Source: an uncultured Cyclobacteriaceae bacterium (GTDB lineage Bacteria > Bacteroidota > Bacteroidia > Cytophagales > Cyclobacteriaceae). From it: DNA of 42,387 bases. The stretch is from assembly GCA_947492745.1 (NCBI GenBank), contig CANLOE010000062.1:1-42387 (forward strand). Direction: 5' to 3'. Of this stretch, positions 27,362 through 35,720 are shown one piece after another; positions within the stretch are counted from its first letter, which is position 1, and each line of letters opens with the position of its first letter. Below the pieces are notes generated by a model. That model did no database searches. It saw only the letters and a list, made by a program, of their open reading frames with translations, and was not told where the DNA came from. The position numbers and the translations under genes are program-made.

Positions 27362-28255
27362 TTACTTTACTGCATCTTGGTGGGAGAGGTCAAAATTTTC
27401 GATATCCTGTAGGTGTTCCGGGTTCAGGCCTTCATGACGTATAGCGGCCATGAGCTCTCGGAAAGCCTTGGTTTTCTTGAATTCCGTTGGCCGTGGATGT
27501 GGCCAGTCTATGGCAGTATCCTTTACGATTTTTGCTCCTCCGTAAGGATCGGCATTGTTGAAGTACTGGGACAGGACGATGACCCGCGTCCCCAGAAAGA
27601 TGGCTTCTTCCAGATCATGCGTGATGAAAAGAATGGTCTGCTTTGTTTTCTCCCATTGTTCCAGTACGAATACCTGCATCTGCTCCCTTGTGCCGATATC
27701 CAAGGCACCGAAGGGTTCGTCCATCAGTAATATCTTCGGATTGAGGATCATGGCCTGCGCTATGGCGACCCGCTGCCGCATGCCACCCGAAAGTTGATGC
27801 GGATATTTATCTGCATTGGAAGAGAGTCCGACACGATCTATGTATTGGTCGGCCATCTGTTCGAAGGTCTTCAGCCGTTGACTGGGAAAAAGAGCATTGC
27901 TCAGCCGCTGGACAAGATTGAACTCTCCCAATTCGAGCCCGAACATGACGTTCTGCTTCACCGTTCGGTTTTCGAACAAGGAGTACTTTTGGAAGACGAT
28001 GCCTCGCGAGGGGTCGGGCCGCTTTACGGGTTTCCCATCGATATGTACCGTCCCCGCCTTGGGCAGTTCCGAACCCAATATCAACCGCATGAGTGTGGAT
28101 TTTCCACAGCCACTGGGGCCTACCACAGTGACGAACTCGCCCTCGCGGATGTGGAGATTGATATCGTTCAGTACGGTAAAGCTTTTGCCTTTTTTGTCCT
28201 GATAGCGCTGGTAGGCATGCTTTACCTTGATCAAATAGTCTTCTTTTCTGTCCAT
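27362..28255 (-). CDS. ABC transporter ATP-binding protein, NitT/TauT type
   Basis: This 297-residue ATPase energises the permease encoded upstream at 28916-29716. It has Walker A GPSGCGKST (46-54), signature LSGGMRQR (155-162), Walker B ILLMDEP (175-181) and the switch histidine H213 in ITHDLEEA, all intact. It groups by eye with the nitrate/sulfonate/taurine ATPases (SsuB/TauB). An insertion of about 25 residues between the Q-loop and the signature (near 108-132) and a 60-residue tail make it longer than most. It is the last gene of the TelA/vWA cluster, but a 660-bp gap with repeats precedes it, so it may have a separate promoter. Confidence 0.92.
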   Translation of the reverse strand: MDRKEDYLIKVKHAYQRYQDKKGKSFTVLNDINLHIREGEFVTVVGPSGCGKSTLMRLILGSELPKAGTVHIDGKPVKRPDPSRGIVFQKYSLFENRTVKQNVMFGLELGEFNLVQRLSNALFPSQRLKTFEQMADQYIDRVGLSSNADKYPHQLSGGMRQRVAIAQAMILNPKILLMDEPFGALDIGTREQMQVFVLEQWEKTKQTILFITHDLEEAIFLGTRVIVLSQYFNNADPYGGAKIVKDTAIDWPHPRPTEFKKTKAFRELMAAIRHEGLNPEHLQDIENFDLSHQDAVK

Positions 28256-28403
28256 ACCTTTTCGATTATTTGTTCTTATGATAAATTTGAAACTCCTTTT
28301 CCCACGATTCCTTGATTGAGAGCATGTTTAAAAATGATGGGCATATATTTCATTTATTTCTCCATATATAATTTTGCTTTACTCTTGAAAACCAGATATT
28401 ATC

Positions 28404-28640
28404 TACTTTGGGTTGGTCTGGTGGTCAGGCCAAGCCTATCAAGATAGGTCAGCTTCTTCATTTCTGGCCTGACCCAAAAACGAAGCAAAAAAGTCAAGAC
28501 CGTGAACAAATAGGCTAAAAATCAACCCATTCCGCTAAAATCCACCAAACTCCCTACGGTCAGACAGGGTGGATTTCTTTACGCTACATTTCTTGATTTT
28601 TTTAATGCCATTTGTTCAAGGTCAAACATATTTATTGTTA
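28404..28640. repeat. Structured intergenic block with nested inverted repeats
   Basis: GGTCAGGCCA (28423-28432) pairs with TGGCCTGACC (28465-28474) and encloses the hairpin CCTATC-AA-GATAGG (28435-28448). Further on AAATCCACC (28538-28546) pairs with GGTGGATTT (28568-28576). The stretch around AAAAAAGTCAAGACCGTG resembles dispersed elements I recall from Bacteroidota genomes, but there is no second copy here. Confidence 0.5.
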
Positions 28641-28658
28641 TTTAAATTTATTATTGTA

Positions 28659-28833
28659 TTAAACCCAAAATATCCATTAGAAAATCTATTCCGGACTTAA
28701 CTGACTTCAAATCAGTAACTGAATGCGTTTTTTGAATTCACCGTAGCGGTGCTACGCTGAATCCAAGAAAACGCACTGATTTATTGTCATTTAAGTCCTC
28801 ATGACGAAGTTCCAACGAACATTTTGGGTTAAA
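28659..28833. repeat. Family A repeat between ABC permease and ATPase genes
   Basis: Ends TTAAACCCAAAATATCC and AACATTTTGGGTTAAA, core CGTAGCGGTGCTACG near 28743-28757. It is nearly identical to 2494-2669. It splits what would otherwise be a contiguous transporter operon. Confidence 0.85.
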
Positions 28834-28915
28834 GTAATTTATATCCACATTATTAAGTATATATTATATATTTATTCAAATGATAATTATTGAAAATTTG
28901 TTTTTGAACAAGCTC

Positions 28916-29716
28916 TTACTTATTAAGCCATCGGTAGCGGTATTTTATCCAGCGCTGCATCCCGAAATCGACCATAAATGCCAAGAGACTGATCCATATC
29001 ACATAAGGTATAATGATATCCATAGCGATATACCGCCGGACAACAAAGATGCGATAACCCAGTCCTGCGGTAGCGGCCAGTGCCTCGCCCGCTATCAGAA
29101 ATAGGATGACCGCTTTGAAGTTGAGCCGGATGGTATCCAGTACCTGCGGGATGATTTTCGGGAAGACCACGCGGTACACGATTTCTTGCGTACTGGCGTT
29201 GAGGGTCATGGCCTTGATGACCTGCTCCTTGGGGACTGCCTTTACGCGGATATAGGTATCCAGTACAATCGTAGGGAGTACTCCGATGACGATGAGGGCC
29301 ACTTTCGATACTTCGCCCAGCCCGAACACGATGAACAATATAGGCAGTACGGCCAAGGCGGGTATCTTATCGAAAAATAGGAAAAAAGTGTGCAGCAGCT
29401 TGTCCAGATAAGGGAACATACCCATATATAGACCGATAAAAACCCCTAGAAAGATAAAGACCATACTGATGGCGATGCGCTTGGTACTGGCCCAGGTATC
29501 TAGCCATAGGCGATAGTCGCCCTTGCGGTCGGGTTCGAAAGCAGTCCGCCCAAAACCCTTCGCCATCTGCCCCACAGTGGGTACCAGCTTGTCCTTAGGG
29601 TTTTCTTTATGCCTTTCGCCGGAAGCATAGATGTAAAACAGTATACTGATCAAAAAAGGAAGTACGGGTAATAGATAGGAGACTGATTTTCCAGGTGTGG
29701 CGCGTATATCGAACAT
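28916..29716 (-). CDS. ABC transporter permease, NitT/TauT type
   Basis: This 266-residue inner-membrane permease has about six to seven membrane segments and the binding-protein-dependent transport domain. The cytoplasmic coupling motif lies around AMTLNASTQEIVYRVVFPKIIPQVLD (EAA-type loop) and would contact the ATPase. A hydrophilic insert of about 50 residues (about 30-80) after the first helix is longer than usual. It follows the solute-binding lipoprotein gene by 83 bases and should form a transporter with it and the ATPase. The substrate is unknown. Confidence 0.9.
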   Translation of the reverse strand: MFDIRATPGKSVSYLLPVLPFLISILFYIYASGERHKENPKDKLVPTVGQMAKGFGRTAFEPDRKGDYRLWLDTWASTKRIAISMVFIFLGVFIGLYMGMFPYLDKLLHTFFLFFDKIPALAVLPILFIVFGLGEVSKVALIVIGVLPTIVLDTYIRVKAVPKEQVIKAMTLNASTQEIVYRVVFPKIIPQVLDTIRLNFKAVILFLIAGEALAATAGLGYRIFVVRRYIAMDIIIPYVIWISLLAFMVDFGMQRWIKYRYRWLNK

Positions 29717-29799
29717 AGGAGAAGGGCTGAATTTGAGGTCCTGCCCAGAACTGTGCTTTTCCGAGCAGGACTTAGGTGTTATACTGTTTTATACCAAGA

Positions 29800-30909
29800 T
29801 CACAAGGTGTTCTTCGCTGCCATTTCCATATAGGTAGCATCAAAGATGAGCTGTATATTGCTTTCATCCCCTTGAGTACTGCCGTTGGGATAGCGGATGC
29901 CGATTTCGTCCACGGACTGTGCTCCCTCACCCAAGAGGCCGTGTTCGAAGCAGAACTTGCGGACATAGTCCATTTTTTCGGTGATGGTATTTCCCTGATA
30001 ATAATCCACCGCTTTTTGGGCATCGTAGAACATGGCCGTGGTGTTCAGTTGCTCTTTGTATTCTTCCACGGTACAGCCTGCCGACTCCGACATTATGGTC
30101 ATGGCTTCTGCCGTTTTCTCTTCTTCACTGGACATGATGTGCATGACTTCGTACCAAGCGCCCGCCAGGGCCTTGCCCAGTTCGGGGGATTTTTCCAGTA
30201 CTTTGGTCTTGACCAGCATCAGGTCCATGACCTCCTCAGGGATGTCCGCTGAGCTGAAAATGGAGGATACACCGGTCTCTTTTTTGATTTCCATAACGAG
30301 CGGATTCCAGGTGACGACCGCCTTCTGGTCGGTATTGGCAATGAAAGCGGGAGCGATATCACTATCTCCCGTATTGACGATATTCACATCTTCTTCACGG
30401 AGTCCGTTCATCTCCAGTGCCCGCGATAGTAGGTAATGCGATACCGACATTTCCACTAGATTGATCTCTTTGCCTTTCAGGTCGGCCAGACCGAGGCCAT
30501 CACGCGTCAGGATGGCATCGTTACCGTTCGAGTAGTCGCCCAGTATCATGGCCGTACTGGTAACGCCCGAAGCGGCGGGCATGTCCAGCGCTTCCATATT
30601 CGTCATCACGCAGGCATCTGCCTGACCCGCGACATACGCTTCTATGGAGGGGATATAATCCATTTTGACCAGTTCGATATCCAAATTGTACTTGTCGGCC
30701 CATTTTTTTAGGATACCCGATTGGTCGGCATAGTCCCATGGCTGCCATCCGGCATAGATGGACCAGGCTACGGTAAACTTCTTTTTTTCTTCGGTGCCGG
30801 GTGCTTCTGTGGTGGCCTCAGTGCCTTCTTCCTGCTTCTTGTCAGCAGAGCAGGCCGCCATCAGTAGCGCAAAGACAAGCAGTACTGTACTATTGAATTT
30901 CATGTTCAT
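29800..30909 (-). CDS. ABC solute-binding lipoprotein, NitT/TauT superfamily, urea-carboxylase-region type
   Basis: This 369-residue protein has a lipoprotein signal ending in LLMAAC (C20 lipidated), an acidic linker rich in Glu and Thr, and a periplasmic-binding fold. The segments AGWQPWDYADQSGILKKWADKY, VTNMEALDMPAASGV-like and GDYSNGNDAIL (124-134) recall the binding proteins found beside urea carboxylase, since linked to guanidine uptake. No carboxylase, guanidine gene or guanidine riboswitch is visible here, so the ligand may differ. It is 63 bases downstream of telA and feeds the permease. Start may be at the first ATG or the third codon. Confidence 0.87.
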   Translation of the reverse strand: MNMKFNSTVLLVFALLMAACSADKKQEEGTEATTEAPGTEEKKKFTVAWSIYAGWQPWDYADQSGILKKWADKYNLDIELVKMDYIPSIEAYVAGQADACVMTNMEALDMPAASGVTSTAMILGDYSNGNDAILTRDGLGLADLKGKEINLVEMSVSHYLLSRALEMNGLREEDVNIVNTGDSDIAPAFIANTDQKAVVTWNPLVMEIKKETGVSSIFSSADIPEEVMDLMLVKTKVLEKSPELGKALAGAWYEVMHIMSSEEEKTAEAMTIMSESAGCTVEEYKEQLNTTAMFYDAQKAVDYYQGNTITEKMDYVRKFCFEHGLLGEGAQSVDEIGIRYPNGSTQGDESNIQLIFDATYMEMAAKNTL

Positions 30910-30972
30910 TGTTGTTTGAGTTTTTTTATGAAAAAATGATTCTATTGACTTGTCACTTCTTTGCTGGGCGTC

Positions 30973-32181
30973 TCATTTCACGACCTCGAAGTCGCCATCT
31001 TCCAAGTCGATGACGATGGCCGATTGGGCAGCATTGCCACGGTCCATTTTTTTGACGGCCTCATAGGCCTCTTCATTGAGTTCATCCAGTCGTACGATAT
31101 TGTTCGCCATGCGTGGCAGTGCTTCTTGTCTAAACTTGGAGATATCCTCCATTGCCGTTTTGATATCGGCAAAGGCACGCTCCAGTGATTCCATGTCCAG
31201 CATGGATTCGGAAGCCATCTTGTGGATTTTTACCCCTTGGGTTTTCAGGCGCTCCGCATTGTGGGCGATCAGATTGGAAGTGGTCTGATTCAGGGCTTCT
31301 ATTTTCTTGAGCACCACTTCCTGATTGTTCAGGGCCAGTGCAGTGGCCACTGCGGTCTGCAATGCGCTGATGGTTACGTTCAGTGCTCGATTGACACCGC
31401 GGATGAGCTCTCTGTTATTGCGGATGATGACCTCTATGGTCAAGATGCCCTGTTGTGTCACGTTCAGCGACTGCTGTAGGTCGATAATGCGCTGGCGCAG
31501 TGGGAACATCAGCTCTTCTTGTACAAAGCGGTGCTGATCGTCCTCTGGGGCAATCTCACGGTCCAGCTTATATTGTAGTTTCTGGTCCAGCAAGCGGCCC
31601 AGTTCTATGGTACCGCGCAGCTTGTTCATGGAGGTCATCATTCTGGACTTGTCCTGTGATAAGGTGGTCGTATCTCTTTTCAGCTGGTCCTTGCCCTGCT
31701 CCAGTGATTTGATGATACTATTGATGACCGCCTCGGAGGACATGTACTTAGCAAAATACCTGCTCAACTTATTCCCTCCCGGAAGTAGCCTAGACACACT
31801 GGCCATAAAACCGCTGGCACTGGAGAAATCGTAATTGATAGGGTCCAGTGACTCCACTTGTTCTTTGAGGTCGAGCAGGGATTTGGCCACAGGGCCACCC
31901 GTTTCGCCCGTCTTGGCCAGGTTCTTTATGGGTTCGTCCAGCATTTTGCTCAGATTGGCCGCTTGCTCTTGGGTACGCATGCCCATCTCATCCACGGCCT
32001 TTCGTTTCATGGCCTGATCGATACTGTTGTCCAGCAGACGGTTCAGGAAGTCATCGGCTTTTTTGTCTAATGTGACATTGGTCGGCTTCTCTTCGGAGAT
32101 GCTCAGACCTAGGTCCTTTTTGATATCTTCTTCCGATTCCATCTTCATCGGCTGGGGTTGGTACTGCGCTTTCTCTTCCAT
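30973..32181 (-). CDS. TelA-family toxic anion resistance protein
   Basis: The 402-residue protein belongs to the TelA/KlaA family, first linked to tellurite resistance and in Listeria to cell-envelope antimicrobial tolerance; the molecular function is unsettled. It is soluble, strongly helical and probably coiled-coil over most of its length. Typical segments are LDKKLQYKLDREI-like, QEELMFPLRQRIIDLQQSLNVTQQG and NRELIRGVNRALNVTISAL. It follows the XpaC-like gene by 36 bases. TelA and XpaC often occur as neighbours, so a joint role at the cytoplasmic face of the membrane is likely. Confidence 0.9.
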   Translation of the reverse strand: MEEKAQYQPQPMKMESEEDIKKDLGLSISEEKPTNVTLDKKADDFLNRLLDNSIDQAMKRKAVDEMGMRTQEQAANLSKMLDEPIKNLAKTGETGGPVAKSLLDLKEQVESLDPINYDFSSASGFMASVSRLLPGGNKLSRYFAKYMSSEAVINSIIKSLEQGKDQLKRDTTTLSQDKSRMMTSMNKLRGTIELGRLLDQKLQYKLDREIAPEDDQHRFVQEELMFPLRQRIIDLQQSLNVTQQGILTIEVIIRNNRELIRGVNRALNVTISALQTAVATALALNNQEVVLKKIEALNQTTSNLIAHNAERLKTQGVKIHKMASESMLDMESLERAFADIKTAMEDISKFRQEALPRMANNIVRLDELNEEAYEAVKKMDRGNAAQSAIVIDLEDGDFEVVK

Positions 32182-32217
32182 AGTTTAACAAGTTAGTGAT
32201 GACATAATGCTCTTTTC

Positions 32218-33060
32218 TCAGGAGGAATAGTCCTCTGCTCTTTTGGTCATATCGATGAGTTCCCGCATGGAGTTTTCCATGTCTATCTTTCCTTCTTTAT
32301 CTTTGACATCGATATTCGACAGGGCGATGGTCGTTTCTCCTATCTGAGTGATGGCGGCTTCGTTTTCGGCCATCAATTGTTTTACTTTTTGCCGCTCTTT
32401 ATCATAGAGGTCTAGCCTCCGCATCAGGGCGGCTTTCTCTTCGAGGCTGGCCTTATCTTTTTCATTCAGTTGTTTTATCCTTCCCAGTATTCTGGACCTA
32501 TCCGCTCCTTCGAGGCTTTTTAGGGACAGCACCACGGCAGAGAGATTGTCTATCGCGGAGAGGAACACTTCCTGGCCGATACCATAGTAGCGCTTATAGG
32601 TCAGCTCTCTAGGATTGAACTTCAGCTCCAGTACCTCAATATAGGTGTCAAATTTCTTTTGCACCAGCTCCAGTTGCTCCACCCCCTTACTGTGATTGTG
32701 ATGCCTGAGGTTCTCCCTGAGCTGCTTCCTTTTTCTATTGGTCTGGTGGATAATGCTTTTTTGCAGGCGCTCTACATGTTTATGGATGAACTTCTCCGAG
32801 TTGATGACATAGTTCCATATCCAAGAAAATCCACTCAGGCCAAAGGTGGATACCAATGCCAGAAATATCGGTTCCGTAAAACCGAACAGGGGTATGGACA
32901 GCGCGGACAGTAGCACACCGACGACCGAGTACTGAAAGGTCCAATGTTCCAGACTATGTTTCAGCAATGCTTTTTTCAATGCCCTGGGCATAAAGTCTTC
33001 GTACTCGGGGCTAGGCTCTTCCTTCTTTCCTAATGTCTTGGGGCTTGGGTTTTTGTTCAT
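32218..33060 (-). CDS. XpaC-like membrane protein (partner of TelA)
   Basis: This 280-residue protein has two close membrane segments at about 45-62 and 65-85, then a long charged, probably coiled-coil cytoplasmic domain. The layout and position directly upstream of telA fit XpaC (the 5-bromo-4-chloroindolyl phosphate hydrolysis family, a name from an indirect phenotype). No phosphatase motif is seen. The gene lies ten bases downstream of the binding-protein/OmpA fusion. It may tie TelA to the inner membrane. Family assignment rests on layout and context more than on a motif. Confidence 0.7.
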   Translation of the reverse strand: MNKNPSPKTLGKKEEPSPEYEDFMPRALKKALLKHSLEHWTFQYSVVGVLLSALSIPLFGFTEPIFLALVSTFGLSGFSWIWNYVINSEKFIHKHVERLQKSIIHQTNRKRKQLRENLRHHNHSKGVEQLELVQKKFDTYIEVLELKFNPRELTYKRYYGIGQEVFLSAIDNLSAVVLSLKSLEGADRSRILGRIKQLNEKDKASLEEKAALMRRLDLYDKERQKVKQLMAENEAAITQIGETTIALSNIDVKDKEGKIDMENSMRELIDMTKRAEDYSS

Positions 33061-33070
33061 TATGGTCTCA

Positions 33071-34621
33071 TCACAAAGGATTACTCTCGACTAAAATAAA
33101 CTCTACCCTTGGCATACGCAAACGATAGGCCCTTTCGGGTTCACCCGCTTTTCTTGCGGGAGGTTTCGTGGCCCCGGCCCCTTCCGCCCTGATCCGTTCC
33201 GGGGCGATTTGGTGTTGATTCACCAAGCGCTTCATTACTTCTTCCGCTCTCGCGGAAGAAAGTGCCGCATTGGCCTGTGCATCGCCATTTCCCGTATGAC
33301 CGCGCACGATGACGCGGTAATGCGGATAATTGTTCACCAGCATCTTGGCGGCACGGTCGACCACTTCTTCGCCATCATAATCGAGCGTATTCGTACCGCT
33401 CTGGAAGTTGATGGGTTCTACCCGCATGGTCCCTACCTCTGCCAATGCTCCCCAGTCGCTATCGTCCAGTGCATCGAAGCTCCTTGCGCCGTTTCCCTTC
33501 TGTCCCAGTCCCCGGATTCCCGACTGCATGGAAGCTTCTAGGAAACTACTATTGATGATACGGTATGGGTCCAGGTCACTACCGTCATAATTTCCCGTGT
33601 TCTCCATGACATTGGCACAGGCGATGATGGTATTGACGATTTTGTCGCTTACTTTGGTATCGGGACTGCGCTGCACACCGAACTGCTCATTGCCGTTTTC
33701 GAAAAGGTCGAACCAGTCTATTTTGCTCACCATGGTCTTGACCACGTCTTGGTCCAGCTTGGTCGAACGGCTCATTTCTTTGATCATTTCTTCCTTATTC
33801 GAGGAGTAATGGCCCAGTACACGAAAATAAGTAGTGAGAAAATCGCTGATGACCTCGGGCTTGGAGGATACGAACTTGCGATTGAATACAAATACATCGA
33901 TGATATAGCCTCCGAACTTGTTCGAACTCCATAGTTCTTTCATACCCAGCTTATTGATGGCCTTGGATACTTCCGGCTCCCATAATACAAAAGCATCGCC
34001 TACACTACGGTCTTTCAGGGCTTTTCGGGCCTGCTCATAGGCCTCCTCCGAACTGCCGACCTCTTTTCTCCAGCTCCTGTCCCGCTGCAATCGGTCGAAA
34101 TCAAAATCGAATATGGTCAGGTCCAATAGGAAGGCACTGGGGGATTCTCCCGTATAGACAATTTTCAGGTCGGAGTTGTTCAGTTCATTGATTTTCCCTG
34201 TGGGGAGCACATCGCCGAACCCCACTATAGCATCGGCCCCTTTGGATTCGGATATGGCAGCCACGATAACACCGGGATATTTATGGTCCAGGCCATGTTG
34301 TAGGTAAGAGTTGACGGGAAGTACGATACAGTCGTAAGTGCCGTCGGCAAACTTTTCCAATCGCTCGGCGTAGGCACCACCATCATCACTAAAGTTGATA
34401 TGAAAACCCTTTCGTGGTGCCATGGCTTTCATCTTGGGAGAATTGATGAACCAATAGCCCAGATAGCCATCGCCTGCCACATTGATAGGCTGGGCACTGG
34501 TAGTGGCATCAGAGGTGTCTATCTGGTTCTTATCGAACAGTAGGTCCTTGCCAAAGTAGTAGGCGACCAGACAGGTGGCAACAAACAAAAATAAAAAAAT
34601 GGGACCTCTTAGTTTCTGCAT
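33071..34621 (-). CDS. Solute-binding domain fused to OmpA domain (inner-membrane anchored)
   Basis: The 516-residue protein has an uncleaved-looking N-terminal anchor (7-24), a periplasmic binding domain of the phosphate/NMT1 type (about 48-330) and a C-terminal OmpA-like domain (about 400-513). The OmpA part has INFQSGTNTLDYDGEEVVDRAA, RGHTGNGD (440-447) and LSSARAEEV (454-462). The aspartate of the usual GHTD motif is Gly443, so peptidoglycan binding may be altered; the Arg in LSSARA is kept. The fusion is unusual because free binding proteins deliver ligands to permeases, while this one would be tethered, suggesting a sensor or scaffold role. It sits between the vWA and XpaC-like genes. 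Confidence 0.85.
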   Translation of the reverse strand: MQKLRGPIFLFLFVATCLVAYYFGKDLLFDKNQIDTSDATTSAQPINVAGDGYLGYWFINSPKMKAMAPRKGFHINFSDDGGAYAERLEKFADGTYDCIVLPVNSYLQHGLDHKYPGVIVAAISESKGADAIVGFGDVLPTGKINELNNSDLKIVYTGESPSAFLLDLTIFDFDFDRLQRDRSWRKEVGSSEEAYEQARKALKDRSVGDAFVLWEPEVSKAINKLGMKELWSSNKFGGYIIDVFVFNRKFVSSKPEVISDFLTTYFRVLGHYSSNKEEMIKEMSRSTKLDQDVVKTMVSKIDWFDLFENGNEQFGVQRSPDTKVSDKIVNTIIACANVMENTGNYDGSDLDPYRIINSSFLEASMQSGIRGLGQKGNGARSFDALDDSDWGALAEVGTMRVEPINFQSGTNTLDYDGEEVVDRAAKMLVNNYPHYRVIVRGHTGNGDAQANAALSSARAEEVMKRLVNQHQIAPERIRAEGAGATKPPARKAGEPERAYRLRMPRVEFILVESNPL

Positions 34622-34659
34622 TGGATATATTCTATGGGTAATGTTCTAAAAATCGCTGA

Positions 34660-35418
34660 TCAATTAAATTCGGTGGCATCGAAGTACTCCGCCTCCGCCA
34701 CGGTTTCCTCTAGGGCTTTCGCCAAATCTTCATAATTATTGGCCTCACGATAGGAGAGCGCATAGTTCTTCAATGGGTGCAGATTGTCCATGCACAGGCC
34801 GATGGCATAAATCGGGATTTTATACTTCAGCGCATAGCGTGCTGCTTTGGGGATATGGTCGGCTTCGCCATCCGTGACGATGATCAGGCGGTACTCTCCA
34901 TAGCCCAACTGTTTTTTATACTGTGTTATCATGCGGTCTACCCCGAAGTGCATAGCTTCTGCCAAGGGCGTGCCTCCATTGGCCGCTACGGCATTGATTT
35001 CATTGCGGAAGCGCTCCCTATTGCCCGGCCCGATAGGGACTACTTCACGAAAACCCTCGTTATCGCTTCCGTCGAAGACCAATAGCCCCAGGTTGGCTTC
35101 TTTGGGGACCTTTGTCAAAAAGGAATTGACCGCTTCCTTGGCACCTTCGATTTTTCGCTTTCCAGAGCACACATCTTCCATACTTCCACTGGCATCGAAG
35201 ATAAAGTAAAAGTTCCTTACCAGCGAAGCTTCGCCTTCTTCCTCATCAAAAACGATTTCCACCTCTTCCACGGTGGGCTCCTGTGCCGGGCTGTCCGTAT
35301 ACTCTTCTTCTCCGTAGTGCTGTCCGGAACGGCCCCCACAGGAAAAAAGTGCAGCAAAAGCCCAAGCAATAACAAAGGTCTGCCATCGAAAAGTAGATTT
35401 ATACTGATAAGTTTTCAT
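34660..35418 (-). CDS. von Willebrand factor A domain lipoprotein
   Basis: This 252-residue protein starts with a lipoprotein signal, reaching FAALFSCGG with C27 as the lipidation site. The start at 35418 is chosen for that reason over an upstream ATG at 35469. An acidic linker precedes the vWA domain (about 70-245). The metal-ion-dependent adhesion site is intact: DASGS (75-79), a Thr in NGGTPLAEAM and an Asp in VTDGEAD. vWA domains of this kind mediate metal-dependent protein contacts and often partner with MoxR or Ter proteins, neither of which is here. It lies 38 bases upstream of the first OmpA fusion gene in the direction of transcription. Confidence 0.9.
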   Translation of the reverse strand: MKTYQYKSTFRWQTFVIAWAFAALFSCGGRSGQHYGEEEYTDSPAQEPTVEEVEIVFDEEEGEASLVRNFYFIFDASGSMEDVCSGKRKIEGAKEAVNSFLTKVPKEANLGLLVFDGSDNEGFREVVPIGPGNRERFRNEINAVAANGGTPLAEAMHFGVDRMITQYKKQLGYGEYRLIIVTDGEADHIPKAARYALKYKIPIYAIGLCMDNLHPLKNYALSYREANNYEDLAKALEETVAEAEYFDATEFN

Positions 35419-35514
35419 AACTAAGGGGCCTAGAGACTTTTTTGAAATTATGTTAGCACTTGTAATCACTTATTTTAAATAGGGCAGAGCGTTGATAAGA
35501 TCTCCCAGAGCACA

Positions 35515-35720
35515 TTACTAGCGAAGGGGCCAGCCTACCGCGTGAGCATCACTGACAGAGATAGCAGCGCTATCATGAAAAGTTGTCAATGCGATTATGT
35601 ATTAACAAGGCACATACCACAATGAGTACGATAGGGAATGTACTCCTCTTGAAATGAATATGCTCTATGTGAATTCCATGTGGCCATTGAAGATAAAAGA
35701 CACGTTTCAAAATGCTCCCT
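35515..35720. repeat. Family C repeat between SBP-OmpA and vWA genes
   Basis: GCGAAGGGGCCAGCCTACCG followed by the core GATAGCAGCGCTATC (35559-35573) repeats the order at 17950-18010. The right part matches 8050-8160. The element fills most of a 300-bp intra-cluster gap and may split transcription. Confidence 0.65.

Noticed and set aside
28200-30909. Guanidine riboswitch for the ABC transporter
   Set aside because: I looked in the gaps upstream of the binding protein, permease and ATPase genes and saw no conserved ykkC-like motif, though this cannot be excluded by eye.
30973-32181. TelA cluster as a plasmid tellurite-resistance determinant
   Set aside because: No terB/C/D/E genes, mobility genes or plasmid functions are near; housekeeping genes flank it on the left.
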